Counted from the stretch's first letter, positions 9,111-18,787 are shown. The stretch: DNA of 64,000 bases from Tepidamorphus gemmatus (GCF_004346195.1 NZ_SMAK01000009.1:1-64000), one strand, 5' to 3'. Made by a program: numbers and translations. The notes: generated from the sequence alone by a model not told the origin.

Positions 9111-9139
9111 ACGTTAGTCGCGATGGCGGAGCCGGTCAA
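9111..9139 (-). promoter_or_regulatory. promoter of the ilvB leader transcript
   Basis: On the minus strand TTGACC (9139-9134) is separated by exactly 17 bases from TAACGT (9116-9111), with CTTGAC context as in alphaproteobacterial housekeeping promoters. Transcription would start near 9104, about 28 bases before the leader peptide GTG. The remaining bases to miaA (9140-9425) hold no feature I can support. Confidence 0.65.
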
Positions 9140-9425
9140 GCGGGATGGCGCGAGTTCCGGCGCGACGGTCCGCCGTCCTCGCGTCTCCTCCGCCATCACC
9201 ACGCGCCTGGTCGCGAACTCCCTGAACGTCCCCTCCGTCACCTTGAAGTTGGTCGCAAGAAGCAGGTCGGCCTGGGCCGCCATCCATGCGGCGATCGAGA
9301 TCGATTGGTAGCCGGGATTGTTGCGTGCCGGCGGGATGACGAGGGCCTCGTGACGTCTGCCAGGTATGCCCCGTTCCCGGCGGAAGGCCGGACCGCTTCG
9401 CTCTACCGCACGACAGGAGATTCCG

Positions 9426-10358
9426 TCACGGGGGAACGGCAGCGAGACGATCCGCCGCCCGGTCGGGATCGAGCCGCTCCCAGTCGGGCATCTGATGTCG
9501 GAACCAGGTGAACTGACGCTTGGCATACTGGCGCGTCTCGGCGCGCGTCCGCTCGGCGGCCTCCTGCAGCGGCAGTTCGCCCCTCAGATGCGCCATGAAC
9601 GGCCGCAGCCCGTGCGCCCGGTAGCCGGGCAGCGACGGATCGAGGTCCATCGCCATCGCCGCGCGAACCTCGTCGAGCGCACCGGCCGCCAGCATGGCGC
9701 CGACACGCGCGTCGATGCGGGCGCGTACCGCCTCCCGATCCGGCCACAGCACCAGACGCAGCACCGACGGCGCTGGCGGCAGCAGCGGTAGCGCCGGCTC
9801 GCGCTGCCACTCCGACAACGGTCTTCCGGTCGCGACCGCCACCTCGAGCGCGCGGACGATGCGTTGCGGATCGGAGACATTGATGCGTCGCGCGGACTGA
9901 GGATCGAGCACCGCGAGCTCGGCATGGAGTGCGGCCGATCCTTCCAGTTCCAGCCGGCGGCGAACCTCCCCGCGCACGGCTTCCGGGATGTCGGGCATTG
10001 GCGGAAGTCCCCCGGTCAGCGCCTTGAAGTAGAGCCCGGTGCCGCCGACGATGATCGCAGGCCGCCCCGCGGCGGCAGCCTCGGCAAGGGCTGCCCGGAC
10101 ATCCGCCAGCCAGGCGCCGACAGAATACGCCCTCGTCAGCGGCACATGCCCGTACAACCGGTGCGGGACTGCCGCTTCGTCCTGCGGCGACGGCCGCGCG
10201 GTGAGAATGCGCAGAGTGTCGTAGACCTGCATGGAATCGGCGTTTATGACGGTGCCGCCGAGCCGGTCGGCGAGCATCAGCGCGAGCGCCGACTTGCCGC
10301 TCGCGGTTGGTCCGGCGATCAGGAATGCCCGCGGAGCCTCACCCTCGCCCGATGCCAC
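9426..10358 (-). CDS. miaA: tRNA dimethylallyltransferase
   Basis: MiaA adds the dimethylallyl group to N6 of A37 in tRNAs reading UNN codons. The 310-residue product has the P-loop LIAGPTASGKSALALML at residues 13-29, INADSMQVYDTL (substrate-binding Asp-Ser-Met-Gln), VGGTGLYFKAL, and DPQRIVRALEV near the middle, ending with TRQYAKRQFTWFR. Full length. It starts back to back with serB, two bases apart, so the promoters of both genes must lie inside the opposite coding sequence or overlap the start codons. Confidence 0.96.
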   Translation of the reverse strand: MASGEGEAPRAFLIAGPTASGKSALALMLADRLGGTVINADSMQVYDTLRILTARPSPQDEAAVPHRLYGHVPLTRAYSVGAWLADVRAALAEAAAAGRPAIIVGGTGLYFKALTGGLPPMPDIPEAVRGEVRRRLELEGSAALHAELAVLDPQSARRINVSDPQRIVRALEVAVATGRPLSEWQREPALPLLPPAPSVLRLVLWPDREAVRARIDARVGAMLAAGALDEVRAAMAMDLDPSLPGYRAHGLRPFMAHLRGELPLQEAAERTRAETRQYAKRQFTWFRHQMPDWERLDPDRAADRLAAVPP

Positions 10359-10360
10359 CG

Positions 10361-11254
10361 ATGTCCTCCACGCTTGTCCTGATGTCCGCCACCGATCACC
10401 CCGCGGTCGATGCGGCGCTGGCCGGACGTGTGCGCACTGCCGTCGGCGCCGACGAGATCCGCTGGCTGAGCCGAGGTGTCGCCTGCGACATGCGTCTACC
10501 GCTCAATAGCGCCGCGCCGGACGAAGCGGAAGCTGCCGCCCGAGAAGCCATCGCTGGCCGTCCGGTTGATATCGCCATCCTGCCGGAGGCGACACGCCGC
10601 AAGGCGCTGCTGATTGCCGACATGGACTCGACGATCATCGGTCAGGAATGCATCGACGAGCTGGCCGATCTCGTCGGATTGAAGTCGCATATCGCCGCGA
10701 TAACCGAACGCGCCATGCGTGGCGAGATCGCCTTCGAACCGGCACTGCGCGAGCGGGTCGCGCTGCTCGGGGGGATCGACCTCGATCAGATCCGCCGGGT
10801 GCTCGAGGAGCGCATCACCCTCACCGCCGGCGCCCGCACGCTGGTCGCGACCATGCGATCGACCGGAGCCTACACCGCGCTCGTTTCTGGCGGGTTCACG
10901 CTGTTCACCGAGGCGATCGCCCGCCGCGTCGGCTTCGACGAGAACCGAGCCAACGAACTGTTGCTCGACGGCGATCGCCTGTCCGGCCTGGTACGCGAGC
11001 CGATCCTTGGCCGCGACGCCAAACGCGAGGCGCTGGCGGAGCTCGTTGCGAAGCTTGGCATCGACGCACAGGCGGCGATCGCCGTGGGTGACGGAGCCAA
11101 CGATCTGGCGATGCTGGAGGCCGCGGGACTGGGAGTCGCGTTCCATGCCAAGCCAGCGGTAGCCAAGGCGGCCGACGTGCGCATCGACCACAGTGACCTC
11201 ACCGCCCTGTTGTTCCTGCAGGGCTACAGCGACTCCGAGATCATCGCCGGCTGA
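10361..11254 (+). CDS. serB: phosphoserine phosphatase
   Basis: SerB hydrolyses L-phosphoserine in the last step of serine synthesis. The HAD-superfamily motifs are complete: LLIADMDSTIIGQECIDELA (nucleophile Asp), ALVSGGFTLFTEAIA (motif II Ser), DAKREAL (motif III Lys) and AVGDGANDLAMLEAAG (motif IV). An N-terminal ACT-like region of about 80 residues precedes the catalytic domain as in most proteobacterial SerB. The start at 10361 (MSSTLVLMSATDHP) avoids overlap with miaA and gives 297 residues; an in-frame ATG lies nine bases earlier. It is convergent with degP across a hairpin. Confidence 0.95.
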   Translation: MSSTLVLMSATDHPAVDAALAGRVRTAVGADEIRWLSRGVACDMRLPLNSAAPDEAEAAAREAIAGRPVDIAILPEATRRKALLIADMDSTIIGQECIDELADLVGLKSHIAAITERAMRGEIAFEPALRERVALLGGIDLDQIRRVLEERITLTAGARTLVATMRSTGAYTALVSGGFTLFTEAIARRVGFDENRANELLLDGDRLSGLVREPILGRDAKREALAELVAKLGIDAQAAIAVGDGANDLAMLEAAGLGVAFHAKPAVAKAADVRIDHSDLTALLFLQGYSDSEIIAG

Positions 11255-11258
11255 CCCT

Positions 11259-11286
11259 TCGCCCCCGCACCATGGCGCAGGGGCGA
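11259..11286. terminator. hairpin between convergent serB and degP
   Basis: TCGCCCC (11259-11265) pairs with GGGGCGA (11280-11286) around a 14-base loop in the 46-base gap between two convergent genes. There is no strong T-run on either strand, so it may be a weak bidirectional terminator. Confidence 0.4.
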
Positions 11287-11300
11287 GACTGATCCCTGCG

Positions 11301-12818
11301 TCAGTCCTGGAACGGCACCACGACGAAGCGCAATTCGCCGGCCGGATTGGCAACCAGCAGCAACGCCGATTTCTTGCCCCTGGCCTTGAGGGCGTCCAGC
11401 TCGCGACGCACATCCGCGGCCGTCGTGACCTTCTCTTGCGCGACCTCGACGATAACGTCGCCGGCGCTGATCTGGCGAGCCGATGCGGGACCGTCCGGCG
11501 CCACATCGGTGACGACCGCACCCTCAACGGAGTCGCCGATCGCGTAGCGGCTTCGCAATTCGTCCGTCAGATCGGACAGATCGACCCCGAGCGCGCTGAT
11601 CGTGACGGTACCATCCTCGCCGGCGAGCTCGTCGGACTCCCCCGCGTCGAGCGCGGCCATCTGCTCGCCTTCCTCCAGGCGGCCGACCGTCACCTTGAAC
11701 GTCTCGCGCTCCCCCTTTCGCAACACCAGGACATCCACCGTCTTGCCGATTGCAGTGTCCGCGACGATACGCGGCAATTCCCGCATCTCGCCAACCCGGC
11801 GTCCGTCGAATTCGAGGATGACGTCGCCCGTCTCGATTCCGGCCGCCTCGGCCGGTCCGCCGCTGCTCACCCCGGCGACGAGCGCACCCTCGGCACGGTC
11901 CATCCCGAGGCTCTCGGCAATCTCGTCGGTAACCGACTGGATCCGAACGCCGAGCCAGCCGCGACGCGTCTCGCCGAACTCGACCAGCTGGCGGATGACA
12001 TTCTGCGCGATGTTGGCGGGAACGGCAAAACCGATGCCGATCGAGCCACCGGTCGGCGAGATGATCGCGGTGTTGATGCCCACCACCTCGCCGTCCATGT
12101 TGAACAGCGGACCGCCGGAATTGCCGCGGTTGATCGAGGCGTCGGTCTGGATGAAGGAGTCGTAGGGACCGGCATTGATGTCGCGGTTGCGCGCCGACAC
12201 GATGCCGGCAGTCACCGTGCCACCGAGGCCGAAGGGATTGCCGATCGCGAGCACCCAGTCGCCGACCCTCAGCGCCTCTGAATCGCCAAAGGACACCGCG
12301 GTCAGCGGCTTGTCGGGCTTCACCCGGAGAACCGCGATATCAGTCTTCTCGTCGCGTCCGACCACCTCGGCCGGCAGCTTGGTGCCATCGTTGAAGTTGA
12401 CGATGATCTCGTCGGCCTCGGCGATGACGTGGTTGTTGGTCACCACCAGACCGTCGGGATCGATCACGAAGCCGGAGCCGAGCGAATTCACCCGGTGCGG
12501 ACGCCGCGACTCCCCGTCGTCGCCCTCGCCACGGCGGTTGAAGAATTCCTCGAAGAACTCCTCGAAGGGCGATCCCGGCGGCACGCGCGGCGTGGGAATC
12601 CGTTGGGAGGTGGTGACGCGCTGCGAGGTCGAGATGTTGACGACCGCGTCGATGAGCCGTTCCGACAGATCGGCGAAGGACTCCGGGGCACCTCGCGCCT
12701 CGGCGGCAGCGAAGCTCCCCGCGCCCAGCGAGCCGAACATTGCCGCTGCCAGGCACAGCGCGGCAATCCGCCCGGTGCGGGCAATGCCTCCCCGGGCCGA
12801 TGCAGTCACATGCCACAT
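11301..12818 (-). CDS. degP: Do/DegP family periplasmic serine protease
   Basis: A periplasmic protease-chaperone of 505 residues. A basic start and a hydrophobic stretch (RIAALCLAAAMFGSLGAGSFAAAEA) form a signal peptide cleaved near residue 42. The trypsin-like domain shows the triad: His in VTNNHVIAEA, Asp in KTDIAVLRV and Ser in NRGNSGGPLFNMDG. Two PDZ domains follow, around residues 290-380 (RRGWLGVRIQSVTDEIAESLG) and 400-500 (DSVEGAVVTDVAPDGPA). The acidic FEEFFEEFFNRRGEGDDGE loop is the LA-loop region. It lies downstream of hflK-hflC-DUF2065 on the same strand, a conserved alphaproteobacterial order linking membrane and periplasmic quality control. Confidence 0.94.
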   Translation of the reverse strand: MWHVTASARGGIARTGRIAALCLAAAMFGSLGAGSFAAAEARGAPESFADLSERLIDAVVNISTSQRVTTSQRIPTPRVPPGSPFEEFFEEFFNRRGEGDDGESRRPHRVNSLGSGFVIDPDGLVVTNNHVIAEADEIIVNFNDGTKLPAEVVGRDEKTDIAVLRVKPDKPLTAVSFGDSEALRVGDWVLAIGNPFGLGGTVTAGIVSARNRDINAGPYDSFIQTDASINRGNSGGPLFNMDGEVVGINTAIISPTGGSIGIGFAVPANIAQNVIRQLVEFGETRRGWLGVRIQSVTDEIAESLGMDRAEGALVAGVSSGGPAEAAGIETGDVILEFDGRRVGEMRELPRIVADTAIGKTVDVLVLRKGERETFKVTVGRLEEGEQMAALDAGESDELAGEDGTVTISALGVDLSDLTDELRSRYAIGDSVEGAVVTDVAPDGPASARQISAGDVIVEVAQEKVTTAADVRRELDALKARGKKSALLLVANPAGELRFVVVPFQD

Positions 12819-12917
12819 TGAAAAGCCTCCGATGGCGATGCCGGTCCATCGCCCGATGGGCGAGAGCAGTCCGGTATCGAGTCGACTACATCACAGATAG
12901 CGCCTGCGCGACCCGCG

Positions 12918-12933
12918 GTCACGCATTCGTGAC
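12918..12933. repeat. inverted repeat after the DUF2065 gene
   Basis: GTCACG-catt-CGTGAC, a perfect 6-bp inverted repeat with a 4-base loop, begins four bases past the DUF2065 stop and 100 bases before degP. It could be a processing hairpin between hflKC and degP or an operator for degP. Confidence 0.35.
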
Positions 12934-12936
12934 GCG

Positions 12937-13122
12937 TTAACCGCGCACCAGCCAGACGATGAGAAGCCCGGTCGCGGCGGCGACCAGCCCCCCTGCCCGC
13001 AACGTTGCATCGGGCATCGTCAGGGCAGATTCCATCATCCGCTTGAGCCCACCGGGGAACGCGGCGTAGACGACCCCTTCGATCACCAGGACGAGCCCGA
13101 TCGCAACAACAAGGTCGCTCAT
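12937..13122 (-). CDS. DUF2065 small membrane protein
   Basis: A 61-residue protein with two hydrophobic helices (SDLVVAIGLVLVIEGVVYAAF and LRAGGLVAAATGLLIVWLV) joined by a short basic loop PGGLKRMMESALTMP, the pattern of the DUF2065 family. It overlaps the hflC stop by four bases (ATGA), and this family is regularly found after hflC, so it is probably co-translated with the HflKC complex. Its function is not known; an accessory membrane role with FtsH/HflKC is inference from context. Confidence 0.88.
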   Translation of the reverse strand: MSDLVVAIGLVLVIEGVVYAAFPGGLKRMMESALTMPDATLRAGGLVAAATGLLIVWLVRG

Positions 13123-14114
13123 TGCGCCAAGGCGGTGCCGGTCGCCGACGGCGCCTGGGTGGTGCCGCCGGCCGACGCCTGCGGGATGACGGCGGGTCCA
13201 CCGCTTTCCGCAGCGGTACCGCCAGCCGGAGGCCGGGCGGTCTGCACGGTGCCGGAACCGTTGCCGAAGTAACGGAAGAACTGCGAATCCGGCGTCAGCA
13301 GGAACCGCGTGCCGTCCTTGGACAGCGCGGCGTCGTAGGCGAGGAGCGACCGGTAGAACGAGAAGAATTCCGGGTCCAGGCTGTAGGCTTCGGCGAAGAT
13401 CGCCGCGCGCTGCGCGTCGCCATCGCCGCGCACCTCCTCGGACTCCCGGTTGGCCTCCGCGACGATGACAATCGCGTCACGGTCGGCCCGGGAGCGAATG
13501 CGGCGCGCCTGTTCCTCGCCCTCGGCGCGGATCTGCGAGGCTTCCTGCTCGCGCTCGGTCTGCATACGCCGGAAGATCGCTTCGGAATTTGCCTGCGGCA
13601 GATCGGCGCGGCGGATGCGCACGTCCACGACGGAAATGCCGAAGCCCTGCGCCTCGCGATTCACCTGCTGGGTTATCTGCGACATCAGTTGTTGGCGCTG
13701 GTCACGGACGACCGCCAGGAAGGTGGCTTCACCGAGCACGCGCCGGACCGCCGAATTGAGGATCGTGGCGAGCCGCGAATCGGCCACCGCGATCGACCCC
13801 GCCGCCTGGTAGAAGCGCAGCGGATCGGTGATGCGGTAGCGGGCGAAGGCATCGACCACCAGGCGCTTCTGATCGGAGGCGATCACCTCCTGCACCGGCG
13901 AATCAAGCGCCAGGATCCGCTTGTCGACGAAGACCACCTGGTCGGCGATCGGCATCTTCCAGTGCAGGCCGGGCTCCGAGATCACCCGCTGCGGCTGGCC
14001 AAAGCGAAGCACCAGCGCCTGCTCGGTCTGGTAGACGACGAACAGCGACGAATAGATCGCGAACAGGCCGATGGCGAGCAGGACAAGCAGTCCGCCGACG
14101 ATGGACTTCCTCAC
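13119..14114 (-). CDS. hflC: HflC, FtsH-modulating SPFH protein
   Basis: HflC forms with HflK the membrane-anchored SPFH assembly that encloses FtsH and limits its access to membrane proteins. The 331-residue product has one N-terminal transmembrane helix (GGLLVLLAIGLFAIYSSLFVV) and then the PHB/SPFH domain (VYQTEQALVLRFGQP, ending in a long charged helix near residues 180-250). It overlaps hflK upstream and DUF2065 downstream by four bases each. The C-terminal tail is rich in Gly, Ala and Thr and probably disordered. Confidence 0.94.
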   Translation of the reverse strand: MRKSIVGGLLVLLAIGLFAIYSSLFVVYQTEQALVLRFGQPQRVISEPGLHWKMPIADQVVFVDKRILALDSPVQEVIASDQKRLVVDAFARYRITDPLRFYQAAGSIAVADSRLATILNSAVRRVLGEATFLAVVRDQRQQLMSQITQQVNREAQGFGISVVDVRIRRADLPQANSEAIFRRMQTEREQEASQIRAEGEEQARRIRSRADRDAIVIVAEANRESEEVRGDGDAQRAAIFAEAYSLDPEFFSFYRSLLAYDAALSKDGTRFLLTPDSQFFRYFGNGSGTVQTARPPAGGTAAESGGPAVIPQASAGGTTQAPSATGTALAQ

Positions 14115-15238
14115 TGCGAACCTCCCGCGCTGCGCGGCGCGGCACGCCCGCCGAGCTCCTGGAGCGGCAGATACGGCACGATCCCCGAGCCGCCGGCGTT
14201 GCCGTCGATGATGATCTTGTCGGAATTGCCCAGTACCCGCTCCATCGTCTCAAGGAACATGCGCTCGCGCGTGACGTCCGGCGCCTTGCTGTACTCGGCG
14301 TACACCGCCGAGAAGCGGCTGGCCTGGCCCCGTGCCTCGTTGATCGTCCGCTCGCGGTAGGCCTCGGCCTGCTGGATGATCTGCGCGGCCTGACCGCGTG
14401 CCTCGGGTACCACCCGGTTGGCATAGGCCTGCGCCTCGTTGCGCAGCCGCTCCTGGTCGGCGCGGGCCGCCTGGACGTCGCGGAACGCATCGATGACCTG
14501 GGCGGGCGGATCGACCTTTTGGAGCTGAACCTGCGTCACCAGAATGCCGGCCTCGTAGCTGTCCAGCGTCGTCTGCATCAGCTCGAGCACGTCCTGCTCG
14601 GTGATCGCACGCGCCTGGGTCAGGACCGGCTGCAGCTGGCTGCGGCCGATCACCTCGCGTACCGCGCTCTCGGCGACGGCCTTCACGGTGGTCTCGGGAT
14701 TCTGGATATTGAACAGGTAGTTTGCCGCGTTGTTGATGACCCAGAACACCGACACGTCGACGTCGATGATGTTCTCGTCGCCGGTCAGGATCAGGCTCTC
14801 CTCGGGCACGTCGCGGACCGTCTCGCCGCGGCCGTCCTCGATCACCCGCATGCCGATGTCCACCCGGTTGACGCGGGTCACCTTGGGGGTCAGCACCGTT
14901 TCGATCGGATAGGGGAGATGGTAATGCAGCCCCGGGTCGGTCTGGCGCACGAACTTGCCGAAGCGCAGCACCACGCCCTGCTCGTCGGCCTCGACGCGGT
15001 AAAGACCGCTGAACCCCCAAAGCACGACGAGGACCAGCAGCCCGAGAACCATCGCCTTGCCGCCCATGGAGCCGCCGGGCAGGACGGATTTCAGCTTGTC
15101 CTGGCTGCGCTTGAGGATCTCCTCGAGATCCGGCGTCTGTGGACCGCGCGGCCCGGGCCTGCCGCCGCCGGGCGGCACGCCCCAAGGACCGCCGCCACCA
15201 CCGCCCCCCCAAGGGCCGCCTTGATTGCTCCAGGGCAT
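14111..15238 (-). CDS. hflK: HflK, FtsH-modulating SPFH protein
   Basis: The partner of HflC. The 375-residue product begins with a Gly/Pro/Trp-rich cytoplasmic tail (MPWSNQGGPWGGGGGGG), typical of HflK, followed by a transmembrane helix near residues 65-85 (MVLGLLVLVVLWGFSGLY) and the SPFH domain (EADEQGVVLRFGKFVRQTDP; VLTPKVTRVNRVDIGMR). A long charged helix (AARADQERLRNEAQAYAN) precedes the C-terminus. GAGGAG lies five bases before the ATG. It heads the hflK-hflC-DUF2065 operon. Confidence 0.95.
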   Translation of the reverse strand: MPWSNQGGPWGGGGGGGPWGVPPGGGRPGPRGPQTPDLEEILKRSQDKLKSVLPGGSMGGKAMVLGLLVLVVLWGFSGLYRVEADEQGVVLRFGKFVRQTDPGLHYHLPYPIETVLTPKVTRVNRVDIGMRVIEDGRGETVRDVPEESLILTGDENIIDVDVSVFWVINNAANYLFNIQNPETTVKAVAESAVREVIGRSQLQPVLTQARAITEQDVLELMQTTLDSYEAGILVTQVQLQKVDPPAQVIDAFRDVQAARADQERLRNEAQAYANRVVPEARGQAAQIIQQAEAYRERTINEARGQASRFSAVYAEYSKAPDVTRERMFLETMERVLGNSDKIIIDGNAGGSGIVPYLPLQELGGRAAPRSAGGSQ

Positions 15239-15321
15239 GAATGCTCCTCGTTGTCTGGTGGGGCGGCCCCGCGATCCGCATGGCCGCCCGGCCGTGCCGC
15301 CCGGGTCGCCCGTCAGGCGGC

Positions 15322-15350
15322 GTTATAGGTCAGGCCTGACGGCCCTTCAA
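15322..15350 (-). promoter_or_regulatory. sigma-70-type promoter of hflK
   Basis: On the minus strand TTGAAG (15350-15345) and TATAAC (15327-15322) are 17 bases apart, a close match to the housekeeping consensus. The start site would be near 15315, some 75 bases before hflK. The rest of the 15239-15481 gap shows nothing further. Confidence 0.7.
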
Positions 15351-15481
15351 CGAAAGTCGATTTGAACGACACGTGGGAAACGGGGCTGGCTTTGTCAACG
15401 CCAACCGGCGCCGGGGATCCGGATTTTCGCCCACGTCCGGCTGGCCAGCCATGCCATCGCGACCATCTGCAGCCTCGCGCC

Positions 15482-16609
<1,128 letters not shown>

Positions 16610-16670
16610 GCGAATGCTCCTTGGGGCATCGGATCCGATCTGCGCCGCACTTTGCCTGCGAAGTCGCGGT

Positions 16671-16712
16671 CAGGGCAAGATCGCCAGGGCAAGATCGGCA
16701 GGGCAAGATTGG
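16671..16712. repeat. three tandem 14-bp repeats
   Basis: CAGGGCAAGATCG plus one variable base is repeated three times head to tail (16671-16684, 16685-16698, 16699-16712), differing at one or two positions. It fills the short gap between folA and frmA, 61 bases upstream of the frmA start, and has no evident coding role. Confidence 0.85.
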
Positions 16713-16719
16713 GCGGGGA

Positions 16720-17238
16720 TCAGGTCGCGATGCGCTCGTAGACGACGAATGTCATCGCCGCCGTATCGGTGGCACCGCGCATTGGCCCCTGACGCGACAC
16801 TGCCCGCCAGATCGCCGGATCAATTTCGGGAAATCGCGTGTCGCCGTCCGGCTGTCCGGCCACTTCGGTGATGTAGAGACGCCGCGCACGGCCGATCGCC
16901 TCGGCATAGAGCTGGCCGCCGCCGATCACGAAGATCTCGTCGACCCCGCGCCTCCTGGCGAAATTCGCTGCCAGCCTCTCCGCCTCGTCCAGCGAACGGG
17001 CGGCATGGACCTGCGCCACATCGAAGGTCTCGCTGCGCGTCACCACGATGTTGTCGCGGCCCGGCAAAGGCCGGCCAATCGATTCGAAGGTCTTGCGTCC
17101 CATGATGACCGGCCTTCCCATGGTGACGGCCTTGAAGTGCTTCAGGTCCGACGGCAGCCGCCAGGGCAGTTCGTTGTTGCGGCCGATCACGCCGTTCCCG
17201 GCGACGGCCGCGATCAGGCTGAGACGGGGCGCGGTCAT
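16720..17238 (-). CDS. folA: dihydrofolate reductase
   Basis: DHFR reduces dihydrofolate to tetrahydrofolate with NADPH and is the trimethoprim target. The 172-residue product shows LSLIAAVAGNGVIGRNNELPWRLP with the Asn-Glu-Leu-Pro-Trp loop, MGRKTFESIGRPLPGRDNIVV, and EIFVIGGGQLYAEA (NADPH Gly-Gly). The usual catalytic Asp/Glu position is Glu in NNELPW. The frame extends upstream into the GNAT gene; the start at 17238 has GGAGGG before it and overlaps the GNAT stop (ATGA). It is the last gene of thyA-GNAT-folA, pairing the dihydrofolate-producing and dihydrofolate-consuming enzymes. Confidence 0.95.
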   Translation of the reverse strand: MTAPRLSLIAAVAGNGVIGRNNELPWRLPSDLKHFKAVTMGRPVIMGRKTFESIGRPLPGRDNIVVTRSETFDVAQVHAARSLDEAERLAANFARRRGVDEIFVIGGGQLYAEAIGRARRLYITEVAGQPDGDTRFPEIDPAIWRAVSRQGPMRGATDTAAMTFVVYERIAT

Positions 17239-17549
17239 GCGGAGCCCTCCGCGAGTCTCTCGAGCGCCTCGCCGGAGAGCCGGAACACGGTCCATTGGTC
17301 CATCGGCTGGGCACCCAGCGACGTGTATACCCCGATGGCCGCTTCGTTCCAGTCGAGCACCCACCATTCGAGCCGTCCCAGCCCCTCGGCGACGCAGCGC
17401 CGGGCGAAGTTCGCCAGCAGCGCAGCGCCGATCGCCGCCTCGTCCGCCTCCACCTCGTGCGCGAGCCTCTCATAGTCGGCAAGCGCGCGGATGAATCCGA
17501 GCACCAGCCCCTCTTCGCCGGGTCGGGCGGGGCGGATGGTGATCGTCAT
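17235..17549 (-). pseudogene. GNAT acetyltransferase with internal in-frame deletion
   Basis: The frame is intact but only 104 residues. It opens with a normal GNAT start (TITIRPARPGEEGLVLGFIR, then ALADYERLAHEVEADEAAIG) and ends with a normal GNAT end (RLEWWVLDWNEAAIGVYTSLGAQPMDQWTVFRL). The family is usually 150-160 residues; the middle, with beta2-beta4 and the RGxGxG/A acetyl-CoA loop, is missing. The join reads GAALLANFARRC, as if two short ALL-containing stretches had recombined. Without the cofactor loop acetylation is unlikely. The reading frame and both 4-bp or 16-bp junctions with folA and thyA are kept, so it may survive to preserve translation coupling. Confidence 0.7.
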
Positions 17550-17565
17550 CGTCCACGCCGGCCGC

Positions 17566-18360
17566 TCATACCGCCACCTCGGCCTTGATATGCGGATGCG
17601 GGTCGTAGCCCTCCAGCGCGAAATCCTCGTAGACGAACCCGAAGATGTCGGTGACGGCCGGGTTGATCAGCATCCTCGGCAGCGGGCGCGGTTCGCGGGT
17701 GAGCTGCAGGCGGGCCTGCTCGAGGTGGTTGGAATAGAGGTGCGCGTCGCCCAGCGTATGGATGAATTCGCCCGGCTTGAGCCCCGTCACCTGCGCGACC
17801 ATCATCGTCAGCAGCGCGTAGGAGGCGATGTTGAACGGCACGCCGAGGAAGATGTCGGCCGAGCGCTGATAGAGCTGACAGGACAGCCGCCCCTCGGCGA
17901 CCCAGAACTGGAAAAGGCAGTGACAGGGCGGCAGCGCCATCCGGTCGATATCTGCCGGGTTCCAGGCGGTTACGATCAGCCGGCGTGAATCCGGATTCGA
18001 CCGGATCTGGCCGACCACCTCGGCAATCTGGTCGATCGTGCTGCCGTCACGCGCCGGCCAGGAGCGCCACTGATGGCCGTAGACGGGGCCGAGTTCACCG
18101 GTCTCGTCGGCCCATTCGTCCCAGATGCTGACCCCGTTCGCCTTCAGATAGGCGATGTTGGTGTCGCCCTTCAGGAACCACAGGAGCTCGTGGACGATCG
18201 ACTTCAGATGCAGCTTCTTGGTGGTCAGCAACGGAAAGCCGTCGGCGAGGTCATAGCGGCTCTGATGGCCGAACACGCTCAGCGTTCCGGTACCTGTGCG
18301 GTCGGATTTGCGGATTCCGGTCTCCAGAACGAGGCGCAGGAGGTCGTGATACTGCCGCAT
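17566..18360 (-). CDS. thyA: thymidylate synthase
   Basis: ThyA methylates dUMP to dTMP with methylene-tetrahydrofolate, releasing dihydrofolate for FolA. The 264-residue product matches the Escherichia coli length. It has the phosphate-binding [15 protein letters not shown], the catalytic cysteine in [13 protein letters not shown], and [33 protein letters not shown] is the conserved start; the frame's earlier start adds five residues without support. It heads the thyA-GNAT-folA operon. Confidence 0.97.
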   Translation of the reverse strand: MRQYHDLLRLVLETGIRKSDRTGTGTLSVFGHQSRYDLADGFPLLTTKKLHLKSIVHELLWFLKGDTNIAYLKANGVSIWDEWADETGELGPVYGHQWRSWPARDGSTIDQIAEVVGQIRSNPDSRRLIVTAWNPADIDRMALPPCHCLFQFWVAEGRLSCQLYQRSADIFLGVPFNIASYALLTMMVAQVTGLKPGEFIHTLGDAHLYSNHLEQARLQLTREPRPLPRMLINPAVTDIFGFVYEDFALEGYDPHPHIKAEVAV

Positions 18361-18541
18361 GGCGAATCCCTTCATCGACGGTCGGCGAGTTTACAGGCCC
18401 GGCAAGCCGGGCGGCAAATTTGCGACAGCGGCGGTCCTCCTCTACACTCACCGGGCTCGGAGGACGCTTTGCCGCCGCCCGCGTTGCAGTCATGCGATCC
18501 GGGCAGACAAGAGGACAGCCCAGCAGACGGGAGGACCGCCG

Positions 18542-18787
18542 ATGCGCATTCCAACGCCCCTCCTCGCCACCTTCGCATGCCTTGGCCTTCTGGCCGGCAC
18601 TGCGCATGCCGACATACTGGCCGAGGAGGCGATCCGCATTGCCCGGGAGAATGGCGTCGTAACGGTCACGGACGTCGACCGCGACATGAGCAAGTGGGAG
18701 GTCGAGGGGCGCGCCGCCGACGGCCGCGAGATCGAGGTCGACATCGACGCAACCTCCGGAGCGGTGCTGAAGGTCGAGCGCGACTGA
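18542..18787 (+). CDS. small secreted PepSY-domain protein
   Basis: An 81-residue protein with a signal peptide (MRIPTPLLATFACLGLLAGT ending AHA-DI) and a single PepSY-like domain: ILAEEAIRIARENG, then VTVTDVDRDMSKWEVEGRAADGREIEVDIDATSGAVLKVERD, where the WEVEG...VDIDATSG pattern is characteristic. PepSY domains are thought to bind or inhibit peptidases and often accompany sensors; no partner is nearby. A GGGAGG site precedes the ATG. It diverges from thyA. Confidence 0.8.
   Translation: MRIPTPLLATFACLGLLAGTAHADILAEEAIRIARENGVVTVTDVDRDMSKWEVEGRAADGREIEVDIDATSGAVLKVERD

Noticed and set aside
9020-9526. A 168-codon minus-strand frame ending in the leader peptide
   Set aside because: Only its last 18 codons have a ribosome site and lie after the promoter; the upstream part overlaps miaA and the promoter itself.
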